Below are positions 15,269-22,871 of a stretch of DNA of 64,000 bases, one piece after another. The DNA comes from Nocardia vinacea NBRC 16497 (GTDB lineage: Bacteria > Actinomycetota > Actinomycetes > Mycobacteriales > Mycobacteriaceae), in assembly GCF_000308835.1 (NCBI RefSeq), contig NZ_BAGN01000162.1, positions 53,283 to 117,282 of the forward strand, read 5' to 3'. Under the pieces are notes generated by a model. That model searched no databases. It had not been told where the DNA came from and was given only the letters and a program-made list of their open reading frames with translations. The position numbers were made by a program, and so were the translations under genes. Position 1 is the stretch's first letter. Each line of letters begins with the position of its first letter.

Positions 15269-15380
15269 ACCCGAGTAGCTCAGTGGACAGAGTTGACCTT
15301 TCGAGCGACCTACAAGCAGTCGCCAGCGGCGTCCTCCGACGGCGCGCAGGTCGGAGGTTCGATCGCACCCACGGGTACCA
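15269..15380 (+). pseudogene. Interrupted tRNA-Arg (CCG anticodon)
   Basis: Acceptor ACCCGAG pairs with CACGGGT except for one A-A mismatch, and discriminator A plus CCA are encoded (15377-15380). The D arm GCTC-AGTGGACA-GAGT and anticodon arm GCGTC-CTCCGAC-GGCGC (anticodon CCG) are intact. Between them sits the ~36-base palindromic repeat (15295-15331), where a normal tRNA has one nucleotide. The T stem has two mismatches (GGAGG against GCACC). Insertion plus T-stem decay make this a dead tRNA gene unless the repeat is removed, for which no mechanism is visible. Confidence 0.7.
15295..15331 (+). repeat. Palindromic repeat copy 2, inside the pseudo-tRNA-Arg
   Basis: GACCTTTCGAGCGACC, a central TACAAGC and AGTCGCCAGCGGCG. 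It is the same element as at 14423 and 46371, inserted between the D arm and the anticodon stem. Confidence 0.75.
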
Positions 15381-15387
15381 AAACCAT

Positions 15388-15464
15388 TCCCTCGTAGCCC
15401 AATTGGCAGAGGCACCGGACTTAGAATCCGGTTGATGCGAGTTCGAATCTCGCCGAGGGAACCA
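15388..15464 (+). tRNA. tRNA with Leu (UAG) anticodon but class I (short variable loop) structure
   Basis: Acceptor TCCCTCG/CGAGGGA pairs fully, followed by discriminator A and an encoded CCA (15462-15464). The D stem is GCC/GGC, the anticodon arm CCGGA-CTTAGAA-TCCGG gives anticodon TAG, and the T arm is GCGAG-TTCGAAT-CTCGC. The variable region is only TTGAT. Chromosomal bacterial leucine tRNAs are class II with a long variable arm, so this gene is non-canonical. The amino acid attached in vivo could differ from Leu. Confidence 0.8.
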
Positions 15465-15487
15465 GTCCGCGCGGTTTGCGCGGATCA

Positions 15488-15560
15488 GCGCTCGTAGCTC
15501 AACGGACGGAGCACCTGTTTACGAAGCAGGCGGATGAAGGTTCGAATCCTTCCGAGCGCA
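15488..15560 (+). tRNA. tRNA-Arg (ACG anticodon)
   Basis: A fully canonical cloverleaf: acceptor GCGCTCG/CGAGCGC, D arm GCTC-AACGGACG-GAGC, anticodon arm CCTGT-TTACGAA-GCAGG, variable CGGAT and T arm GAAGG-TTCGAAT-CCTTC. Anticodon ACG would read CGU, CGC and CGA after inosine formation. No CCA is encoded (CCG follows the discriminator). Confidence 0.9.
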
Positions 15561-15564
15561 CCGA

Positions 15565-15636
15565 TGGAGTGTGGTGTAACGGCAGCATGGCGGACTTTTG
15601 ACTCCGTGGGTTCAGGTTCGAATCCTGGCACTCCAG
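15565..15636 (+). tRNA. tRNA-Gln-like (UUG anticodon) with an 8-base anticodon loop
   Basis: Acceptor TGGAGTG/CACTCCA and T arm TCAGG-TTCGAAT-CCTGG are intact, and the D arm is of the Gln type (GTG...CAT). The best anticodon stem, GCGGA/TCCGT, encloses CTTTTGAC, eight rather than seven bases. TTG is the expected anticodon, but the extra base is typical of frameshift-suppressor tRNAs or of decay. No CCA is encoded. Confidence 0.7.
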
Positions 15637-15650
15637 TACACACCGACCCA

Positions 15651-15721
15651 GGCTCATGCAGGTTCGCCCCGGGGCTCTCATAAGGCCCTGCCGTGTGGTT
15701 CGACTCCACGATGAGCTACCA
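15651..15721 (+). tRNA. tRNA-Met-like (CAU anticodon) with a shortened D region
   Basis: Acceptor GGCTCAT/ATGAGCT pairs with one G-T. The anticodon arm GGGCT-CTCATAA-GGCCC gives CAT, the T arm is TGTGG-TTCGACT-CCACG, and A plus CCA are encoded (15718-15721). Only 14 bases separate the acceptor and anticodon stems, so no normal D arm can form. Its 3' end overlaps the stop of the convergent carbamoyltransferase gene by six bases. Confidence 0.6.
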
Positions 15722-17140
15722 CGTCACACTCGTATGGCCCCAGTCTCGCGGGGCCGACCCGCGTTCGCGGGTGGTTTGCCGTGTCCGTGCCTGATCCGTG
15801 TACAGATACCCTTCGGACCAGATGTAGCGTGTGCCACCCCAGCGGGCCGCGGCGGCCACATCCGGAAAGAACCCGCACCCTTCGGAATTCGCACTCGTAT
15901 TGCACAACACCGGTATGCCGCTGATGGCCTCGTATGCCGCCAGAATCCGCGCCGTCGGGCTCTTTGCCGATGCCTCGATGGTCTGCACCCGCGCGATACC
16001 GTCCACCTGCACGGCTGGAATACGGTTGGTCCACTCCGACCGGATGCGGTGCTCGAAGGTCAGGTACGGATCGCTGCCACCGCGCCCGAGCACCTCCGTC
16101 GCCCGTTCCGCCAGGCACACTGCCGCCACCGACCGGAGGACGGCCCGGTGCTTGATGCCGTTGAGCCGGTCCCGCATAGCCGAATCCGTTGCGGGAGCGA
16201 GGATGCTGCGGTTGCCGAGGGCACGCGGCCCGATCTCCGCGCGACCCGAAAGCACCACTACCGGCTCGCCTTTCCGGTGCAGCAACTCCGCCACCCCCCG
16301 CTCGTCACAGGGCTGTCTGCGCCAGTTGCCCGGCACCCCACATACCCTGACTCGTGGACCCGAGTACACATCCCATCGCAGCGCCGGATTGCGCCCCTTC
16401 CGGAACATCTCGCAGCACGCTGCACCGATGGCGGCGCCGGAGTCGTCGGGAAAGGGCGGAATCCAGATCTCCTCGACAATCCCCCGCAGCTGCGAGTTCC
16501 ACTTGATATCGAGGGCGCTTTCCCCGGTTACCACGAGTTTCGACGGCAACGAAGCATCGTGGCGTACAAGCGAACTCAACGCCGACTGCTCGTTCGAATC
16601 GGCCCGGAACGTGGCGACCGAACGGATCTTTCGTCCCGCCGCCACGACATGGTAGAGCCGTCTGGCATCTCCACCGTCCCCCACCAGGACAAGCGCATCC
16701 TCCGCGCGCGCCGCGAACGGACTCGAACAGTACCCGCCCACGATGTGCTGGTCCACATGGTGGTAGCTGACGTATTCATCGGCGGCGGAACCGAATCCGT
16801 GACCACGAAAACGGTGCCGTGCCAGCGGTATGGTGCGTCCGGGCCGATCCTGATACGGCGCGATCGTGAGTTCGACCGGACGGCCGCCGGCTAGCGTCGC
16901 AATGCGCGCGGGCTCGGTCGAATCCGTCTCCGGCACAGAACCATCCACCACGAACCGGTCGATATCACCGGGCGTCAATCCCTCCGACCGCAATATCGCG
17001 GCGACCTGCTCTAGATCGCCCAGCGGGTGGTGGCGCCTGCCGTTGTCCAGCTTCTCCAGCTCGATGCCGAAAACCAGACGGCCGTCATCGATAACCGCGA
17101 CCCCACCATCGTGCGTCACTCTGATTCCGCAGATCACCAC
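15716..17140 (-). CDS. NodU/CmcH-family carbamoyltransferase
   Basis: A 474-residue enzyme that should transfer a carbamoyl group from carbamoyl phosphate to a hydroxyl group through a carbamoyl-AMP intermediate. The N-terminal Kae1-like part shows MVICGIRVTHDGGVAVIDDG, metal-site histidines H128 and H132, TGESALD (about 205) and PPFPDDSGAAIGAA (228-241). The C-terminal YrdC-like part starts at GRAEIGPRALGNRSIL (299-314). Family members are often 530-600 residues, so this is a short form with the key blocks present. Its acceptor is unknown. It is convergent with, and overlaps, the tRNA array, and no biosynthetic cluster surrounds it. Confidence 0.75.
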   Translation of the reverse strand: MVICGIRVTHDGGVAVIDDGRLVFGIELEKLDNGRRHHPLGDLEQVAAILRSEGLTPGDIDRFVVDGSVPETDSTEPARIATLAGGRPVELTIAPYQDRPGRTIPLARHRFRGHGFGSAADEYVSYHHVDQHIVGGYCSSPFAARAEDALVLVGDGGDARRLYHVVAAGRKIRSVATFRADSNEQSALSSLVRHDASLPSKLVVTGESALDIKWNSQLRGIVEEIWIPPFPDDSGAAIGAACCEMFRKGRNPALRWDVYSGPRVRVCGVPGNWRRQPCDERGVAELLHRKGEPVVVLSGRAEIGPRALGNRSILAPATDSAMRDRLNGIKHRAVLRSVAAVCLAERATEVLGRGGSDPYLTFEHRIRSEWTNRIPAVQVDGIARVQTIEASAKSPTARILAAYEAISGIPVLCNTSANSEGCGFFPDVAAAARWGGTRYIWSEGYLYTDQARTRQTTRERGSAPRDWGHTSVTW

Positions 17141-17206
17141 GCCGAACCACTGTACCGACGCCGCGGCCGCCCACCGGCGGTGAGAATATCTGCCGCCGAA
17201 GCGTTT

Positions 17207-19795
17207 TCACTCCTCCGGGCTGTCGGGCTCCGCGTCCCCGCCGCCGCGGATCGTCCACAGCAGCCCCTCGAGCTCATCGGGCTTGATGAGCACATCGCGT
17301 GCCTTCGACCCCTCGCTGGGGCCGACGACACCGCGGGTTTCCATCAAATCCATCAGGCGACCGGCCTTGGCGAAGCCGACGCGCAGCTTGCGCTGCAGCA
17401 TGGAGGTCGAGCCGAATTGTGAAGTGACGACCAGTTCCACGGCCTGGATGAAGACATCCAGATCGTCGCCGATGTCGGGATCGACATCCTTCTTCTCACC
17501 CGCCTTGGCGGCGGTGACGCCCTCCTGATACTCCGGTTCGGCCTGGTTCTTGGTGAAGTCGACGACCCCGTGGATCTCCTCATCGGAGATGAACGCGCCC
17601 TGCAGCCGGGTCGGCTTGTTCGCGCCCATCGGCAGGAACAGTCCGTCACCCATGCCGATCAGCTTCTCCGCGCCGGGCTGATCCAGGATGACTCGCGAAT
17701 CCGTCAGTGACGAAGTGGCGAAGGCCAGGCGGGACGGCACATTGGTCTTGATCAGACCGGTGACCACGTCCACCGACGGACGCTGCGTCGCGAGCACCAG
17801 GTGAATGCCTGCGGCGCGGGCCTTTTGGGTGATGCGCACGATCGCGTCCTCGACATCGCGCGGCGCGGTCATCATGAGATCGGCGAGCTCGTCGACGATG
17901 GCGAGAATGTACGGATAGGGCCGATAGACCCGCTCGCTCCCCAGCGGCGCGGTAATGGCACCCGACTTGACCTTCTTGTTGAAGTCGTCGATGTGGCGCA
18001 CCTTATTGGCCTGCATGTCCTGGTAGCGCTGTTCCATCTCCTCCACCAGCCAGGCCAGCGCGGCGGCGGCCTTCTTCGGCTGGGTGATGATGGGGGTGAT
18101 GAGGTGCGGAATGCCCTCGTACGGTGTGAGTTCCACCATCTTGGGGTCGATGAGGATCATCCGGACCTCGTCCGGAGTCGAGCGCGCCAGCAGCGATACC
18201 AGCATCGAGTTCACGAAGCTCGACTTACCGGAACCGGTCGAACCGGCGACCAGCAGATGCGGCATTTTCGCGAGATTCGCCGAGACGAAATCGCCCTCGA
18301 TATTCTTGCCGAGCCCGATCACCAATGGGTGGTGGTCATTTCGGGTCGAGGGCGCCTTGAGCACATCGGCCAGGCGCACCAGTTCACGATCAGCGTTGGG
18401 GACCTCGATACCAACGGCGGACTTACCCGGGATCGGGGCCAGCAGCCGAACATTCTCGGTGGCGACCGCGTAGGCGATATTGCGGGCCAGCGCGGTGATC
18501 TTCTCGACCTTCACCCCCGGACCGAGTTCCACCTCGTAGCGGGTGACCGTCGGGCCGCGCACGAAACCGGTGACCGCCGCGTCGATCTTGAACTGCACCA
18601 GCACCTCGGTGATCGCCTCGATCATCGATTCATTGGCGGCACTGCGCTTCTTGGGCGGATCGCCGTCGGTGAGCAGTGTCAGTGGTGGGAGGGTGTAGTC
18701 ACCCTCGACCTCGCGGTCGGGGATGAATTCCAGCTGCTTCGGCGGCGGCGGGGTCTGGTCCTCGGCCTTGATCGGGGCGCGCTTCTTCGGCTTGGGCTTT
18801 TCTTCGGGCGCCGCCTCTACCGCAATCGGTTTCGCATCGCGCAGTGGCGGTTCGCCGATGATCTCGGTGACCGCATCGGAGCCGCCGAATTCATCGGGCG
18901 GGTAGTTCTCCTCTGGGGTGCGACCGCGCCGCTTCGACTTGGTATTGCGATGCAGCGGAAATCCGTCGGCATCGTAGTTGGCCGGATCGAAATCGGATTC
19001 GCCATCGTAATCACCGTATTCGTCGCCGCCACTGCCGGTGCCGAAGTACTCGCGCAACCGCTGTGGTACCTCGCGCACAGTGGTTCCGGTTACCAGTAGC
19101 ACGCCGAAGACGATGGCCAGCAACAGAATCGGCACCGAAAGCCAGGCGGTGAGACCGTTGGTGAGCGGTCCGCCGACCACGAATCCGACGAAACCCGCTG
19201 CGCGCGAACGCCCATGCGCATCGGTCGGCGATCCGGCCGCGATATGCCACAGGCCCAGGACCGGCAATCCGATCAGCAATCCGCCGAGTACCAGCCGCGG
19301 CCTGATCTCCGGACGTGCCTCGGTCCGCATCAGGACAACGGCGATTCCGGTAGCCACGAACGGCAATCCGGCCGATGCCGACCCGGAGATCGCGCGTATC
19401 GCCTCCTCGACCCAGTGCCCGATCGGCCCGCCCGCCGAGAGCCATACCGCCGCCGCGATCACCGCGCTGAGGCCGATGAGGGCCAGCGCGATGCCGTCGC
19501 GACGATGCCCGTGTTCGATTTCGCCCGCCCGACTCACGGCCCTGGTGGTGGCGCCGAGTCCGCGCGCGAGCATATTCCAGCCGCTGCTTATACCGCGGCT
19601 GAGGACCGCGAGCGGTGCGGTATCGGACTTGCGGCGGACCGGGCGGCGCGCCGGTGTAGTGCGGGCGCGCGGTGCGGACGAGCGGCGTTGAGCGGTGGCG
19701 CGAGTCCGACCCGAACGAGATGCCGCCGTGGTCCTCCCCCGGGCCGATCCCGCCCGCGCACGAGTGGTCGTGGAGCTGCGGGACTTACCTGCCAT
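17207..19795 (-). CDS. ftsK: DNA translocase FtsK/SpoIIIE
   Basis: An 862-residue septal DNA pump that segregates chromosome termini at division. A basic Ser/Arg/Thr-rich N-terminus precedes about four membrane spans (residues ~105-235) and an acidic/Pro linker. The motor follows, with Walker A GSTGSGKSS at 518-526 and Walker B AIVDELADL near 635. The C-terminal gamma winged helix (SQFGSTSMLQRKLRVGFAKA, about 790-837) would read KOPS-like sites. Length and order match mycobacterial FtsK. The ribosome site is weak at ATG 19795. A 239-bp upstream gap holds its probable promoter. Confidence 0.95.
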   Translation of the reverse strand: MAGKSRSSTTTRARAGSARGRTTAASRSGRTRATAQRRSSAPRARTTPARRPVRRKSDTAPLAVLSRGISSGWNMLARGLGATTRAVSRAGEIEHGHRRDGIALALIGLSAVIAAAVWLSAGGPIGHWVEEAIRAISGSASAGLPFVATGIAVVLMRTEARPEIRPRLVLGGLLIGLPVLGLWHIAAGSPTDAHGRSRAAGFVGFVVGGPLTNGLTAWLSVPILLLAIVFGVLLVTGTTVREVPQRLREYFGTGSGGDEYGDYDGESDFDPANYDADGFPLHRNTKSKRRGRTPEENYPPDEFGGSDAVTEIIGEPPLRDAKPIAVEAAPEEKPKPKKRAPIKAEDQTPPPPKQLEFIPDREVEGDYTLPPLTLLTDGDPPKKRSAANESMIEAITEVLVQFKIDAAVTGFVRGPTVTRYEVELGPGVKVEKITALARNIAYAVATENVRLLAPIPGKSAVGIEVPNADRELVRLADVLKAPSTRNDHHPLVIGLGKNIEGDFVSANLAKMPHLLVAGSTGSGKSSFVNSMLVSLLARSTPDEVRMILIDPKMVELTPYEGIPHLITPIITQPKKAAAALAWLVEEMEQRYQDMQANKVRHIDDFNKKVKSGAITAPLGSERVYRPYPYILAIVDELADLMMTAPRDVEDAIVRITQKARAAGIHLVLATQRPSVDVVTGLIKTNVPSRLAFATSSLTDSRVILDQPGAEKLIGMGDGLFLPMGANKPTRLQGAFISDEEIHGVVDFTKNQAEPEYQEGVTAAKAGEKKDVDPDIGDDLDVFIQAVELVVTSQFGSTSMLQRKLRVGFAKAGRLMDLMETRGVVGPSEGSKARDVLIKPDELEGLLWTIRGGGDAEPDSPEE

Positions 19796-20034
19796 GGACT
19801 CAGGCTAGCCGCAAACGCCCCATCCAGACCATCAACCACACACGTAACTGTCCCGCCTCCCCGGACCTTTTGCCGGTCGTGAGTGCCTCGGCAGGCTCGT
19901 ACGGGGCCGCATGTGAAGTGCTAGGCGGCTTTTGGGCGTGCCCGACGTGTTACCCATGTGCGCACGAAATCAGTCGTCGCGAAATCAGCCATCCGTTTGG
20001 CGTGTCGACCGAGCAACCGCACCCCCGGACATGA

Positions 20035-20661
20035 TTACACTGACCGATCCAGCTCCAGAACAGTCCGCACAGCGGCGGGATCACCCGCGGTTTCGATCCG
20101 GACCTCATCGCGGCCGAAGGCATGCAGCAGCAGTTCCGAGGGCTTGCCGGTCAGCGTCACCTGCGCCGTTCCGGACTTCGTATGCACCACGGCGCGCCTG
20201 CCGTCGAGGGTGGCCAGTTCGACGGTGACCGGCGCTTTGCGGTAGGCCATGCGGCCCATACGACGCAGCGTCGACCACAGCTTGTCCTCATCGGCAGCGG
20301 GCAGGTCACGCGGCTCCCAGCCGGGTTCGCCGCGACGCACATCCTCGTGATGGACGAACATTTCGGTCAGATTGACGACGGCATCCACCGGTTTGAGCGG
20401 CGACCACCACGGCGGGCCGGAGCGCACATCCGCCAGCAGTTCCGGGAATGGCCGCCGCGCCGCCTTGGCTTGTACCGACTCCAGATGGCCGGCGAGCGGC
20501 TTCAGCATGATGCCGGGGGACGCGTCCGGGCGGCGTTCCCGAACTACCAAGTGCGCGGCCAGATCTCGCACCGTCCAACTGCCGCACAGCGTAGGCGCGT
20601 CCGGCCCCGCCGCGGACATGATGTCCGCCAGTGCCCGACGTTCCCGTTGCGCCATGGTCAT
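20035..20661 (-). CDS. TIGR03085 family (DinB/maleylpyruvate isomerase-like) protein
   Basis: A 208-residue protein with the mycothiol-dependent maleylpyruvate isomerase/DinB N-terminal fold: LCGSWTVRDLAAHLVVRERRPD (about residues 25-45) carries a conserved metal-site histidine, and NLTEMFVHHEDVRR (about 95) carries two more. The TIGR03085 signature GIMLKPLAGHLE is also recognisable. Start 20661 is chosen over upstream methionines; a second ATG at 20655 is equally possible. A metal-binding transferase or hydrolase acting with mycothiol is plausible but unproven. It lies between ftsK and rnj with its own terminator-bounded unit. Confidence 0.75.
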   Translation of the reverse strand: MTMAQRERRALADIMSAAGPDAPTLCGSWTVRDLAAHLVVRERRPDASPGIMLKPLAGHLESVQAKAARRPFPELLADVRSGPPWWSPLKPVDAVVNLTEMFVHHEDVRRGEPGWEPRDLPAADEDKLWSTLRRMGRMAYRKAPVTVELATLDGRRAVVHTKSGTAQVTLTGKPSELLLHAFGRDEVRIETAGDPAAVRTVLELDRSV

Positions 20662-20774
20662 CTGCCGAACATATCGGATGCGGTGCCGGCGCGGCAGTCC
20701 GACTCGGATAGGCGCACCGGGTGTCCCCCGGAAGTCGGGGCGGTACAGCCTGCCGGCAGTAGCGCCGAACAACG

Positions 20775-20813
20775 CGAAAACCGCCGGATAGCAACGGCTT
20801 CCGGCGGTTTTCG
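20775..20813 (-). terminator. Intrinsic terminator downstream of rnj
   Basis: CGAAAACCGCCGG (20775-20787) and CCGGCGGTTTTCG (20801-20813) form a perfect 13-bp stem around a 13-base loop. On the minus strand it begins 9 bases after the rnj stop and ends in the TTTTCG of the stem itself. Confidence 0.75.
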
Positions 20814-20821
20814 GGTCGGCA

Positions 20822-22804
20822 TCAGACGCCGATGACCGTCGGCACGATCATCGGGCGGCGGCGGTAGGTCTCGGCCACCCAGCGGCCGACCACCCGCCGC
20901 ACACTCTGTGCGATGCGGTGGGTTTCGGTGACGCCCTCACCGGCCAGTCGCAGCAGTTCGGCCTCGACGAGCTCCGCGGCATCGACGAGTGCGGTCGGAT
21001 CGTCGGAGAACCCGCGTCCGCTGACCTCGGGCGTGCTGACCGCCTTACCGGTGGTCGAGTCGACCGCGAGGGTGATCGAGATGAACCCGCCCTCACCGAG
21101 GACCAGCCGATCCGAGAGCGTCGATTCACCGACATCACCGACCGAGAGTCCGTCGACATACACATGTCCGACCGGCACGCGTCCGACGATCGAGGCGATC
21201 CCGTCGACCAGGTCCACCACCACGCCGTCCTCGGCGAGCACCACCCGATCCTCCGCCACACCGGTCGCCACGGCCAGCGCGGCATTGGCGCGCAGATGCC
21301 GCCATTCGCCGTGCACGGGCATGGCATTGGTGGGCCGCACCGCGTTGTACAGGTACAGCAATTCGCCCGCGGACGCGTGTCCGGAGACGTGCACCTTCGC
21401 ATTCTGCTGGGTGATCACCGTGGCGCCGAGCCGCGACAGACCGTTCACCACCGCGAATACCGAATTCTCATTGCCCGGAATCAGCGAGGAGGCCAGCACC
21501 ACGAGATCGTCGGCGCGGATATTGATCTGGCGGTGTTCACCGCGCGCCATCCGCGACAGCGCCGACAGCGGTTCGCCCTGCGAGCCGGTCGAGATGAGCA
21601 CCAGCCGATCGCCCGGCAGGGTCGCGGCGACATCGAGATCGACTACCACCCCATCGGGCACCGTCAGGTAGCCCAATTCCTGCGCGATCTCCATATTGCG
21701 CACCATCGAGCGACCGACGAAGCACACTCGCCGCCCGTACTTCTGAGCGACATCGACCACCTGCTGGATGCGATGCACATGGCTGGCGAACGAGGCGACG
21801 ATCACCCGGTGCCTGGCCTTGCCGATCACCGTATCCAGAACGCCGCCGATTTCGCGTTCCGGCGTGACGAAGCCCGGCACCTCGGCATTGGTGGAGTCCA
21901 CCAGGAACAGGTCGACGCCCTCGTCACCGAGGCGGGAGAAACCGGCCAGATCGGTGAGGCGACCGTCCAGGGGCAGCTGATCGAGTTTGATATCGCCGGT
22001 GTGCAGCACGACACCGGCGGGCGTGCGGATGGCGACGGCAAGGGCATCGGGAATCGAGTGGTTGACCGCGAAGTACTCGCAGCCGAACGGGCCGTGCGTG
22101 GTGTGCTGGCCCTCGATCACCTCGACGAGCTTGGGACGCTGCCGGTGCTCGCGGCATTTCGCGGCCACCAGCGCGAGGGTGAATTTCGAACCGACGACCG
22201 GGATATCGGCCCGCAGGCGCAGCAGGAACGGCACCGCGCCGATGTGGTCCTCGTGGCCGTGGGTGAGCACGATGGCTTCGACATCGTCCATCCGGTCCTC
22301 GATGGGCCGGAAGTCGGGGAGGATCAGGTCGACGCCGGGCTGCTGATCCTCCGGGAACAGCACACCGCAGTCGACGATGAGCAGTTTGCCGCCGTATTCG
22401 AAAACGGTCATATTGCGGCCGATTTCGCCGATGCCGCCGAGGGCGAAGACGCGCAGACCGTTCTTGGGCAGCTTCGGCGGGGTACCGAGTCGGTCGGCCG
22501 CCGCGCGCTCGACGGGAGCCGCCACGGGTTGCTCACCGCGTCCGCGACCGCGCTGCTGACGGCCGCGCGCCGCTTTGCGGGGAGGCTCGGCCGGGGCCTT
22601 CAGCGCGGCCTTTTTCGCGGCGGGGGCCTGCTCCGGCGCGGTCTGTCTGGACGCGGTATCGGACTGCGCTAGCTCACCGACGTCGGATTGCGCTGTCCGA
22701 TCGGACTTTTCGGTGCCGGCCGGTGGACGCTTCGCGGCGGGTTCCGGTGCGCCCGCGGGCCGGGCCGCGGTCCGGCGGGGGCGACGACCTGCTGGTTCAG
22801 TCAT
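20822..22804 (-). CDS. rnj: Ribonuclease J
   Basis: A 660-residue metallo-beta-lactamase/beta-CASP ribonuclease with 5'-exonuclease and endonuclease activity in mRNA decay and rRNA maturation. The zinc motif HGHEDHIGA lies near residue 183, and the beta-CASP blocks (NSVFAVVNGLSRLGA, VSGHASAGELLYLYN, PVHGEWRHL) are all present. The first ~100 residues are an Ala/Pro/Lys/Arg-rich disordered extension, as seen in other actinobacterial RNase J. Start 22804 follows an AGGTG-type site. dapA lies 67 bases upstream on the same strand, the conserved actinobacterial order. Confidence 0.93.
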   Translation of the reverse strand: MTEPAGRRPRRTAARPAGAPEPAAKRPPAGTEKSDRTAQSDVGELAQSDTASRQTAPEQAPAAKKAALKAPAEPPRKAARGRQQRGRGRGEQPVAAPVERAAADRLGTPPKLPKNGLRVFALGGIGEIGRNMTVFEYGGKLLIVDCGVLFPEDQQPGVDLILPDFRPIEDRMDDVEAIVLTHGHEDHIGAVPFLLRLRADIPVVGSKFTLALVAAKCREHRQRPKLVEVIEGQHTTHGPFGCEYFAVNHSIPDALAVAIRTPAGVVLHTGDIKLDQLPLDGRLTDLAGFSRLGDEGVDLFLVDSTNAEVPGFVTPEREIGGVLDTVIGKARHRVIVASFASHVHRIQQVVDVAQKYGRRVCFVGRSMVRNMEIAQELGYLTVPDGVVVDLDVAATLPGDRLVLISTGSQGEPLSALSRMARGEHRQINIRADDLVVLASSLIPGNENSVFAVVNGLSRLGATVITQQNAKVHVSGHASAGELLYLYNAVRPTNAMPVHGEWRHLRANAALAVATGVAEDRVVLAEDGVVVDLVDGIASIVGRVPVGHVYVDGLSVGDVGESTLSDRLVLGEGGFISITLAVDSTTGKAVSTPEVSGRGFSDDPTALVDAAELVEAELLRLAGEGVTETHRIAQSVRRVVGRWVAETYRRRPMIVPTVIGV

Positions 22805-22871
22805 GACTGCACCTCACTACTGGTCGGTTCGATCATGTCTGACAATGCGGTGATTCTGATTCGCTCACTCC

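Noticed and set aside
17801..19099. 432-codon plus-strand frame inside ftsK
   Set aside because: It is the antisense of a highly conserved gene; composition is typical of high-GC shadow frames.
20918..22672. 584-codon plus-strand frame opposite rnj
   Set aside because: Antisense of RNase J, His/Arg/Gly-rich, no start signal.
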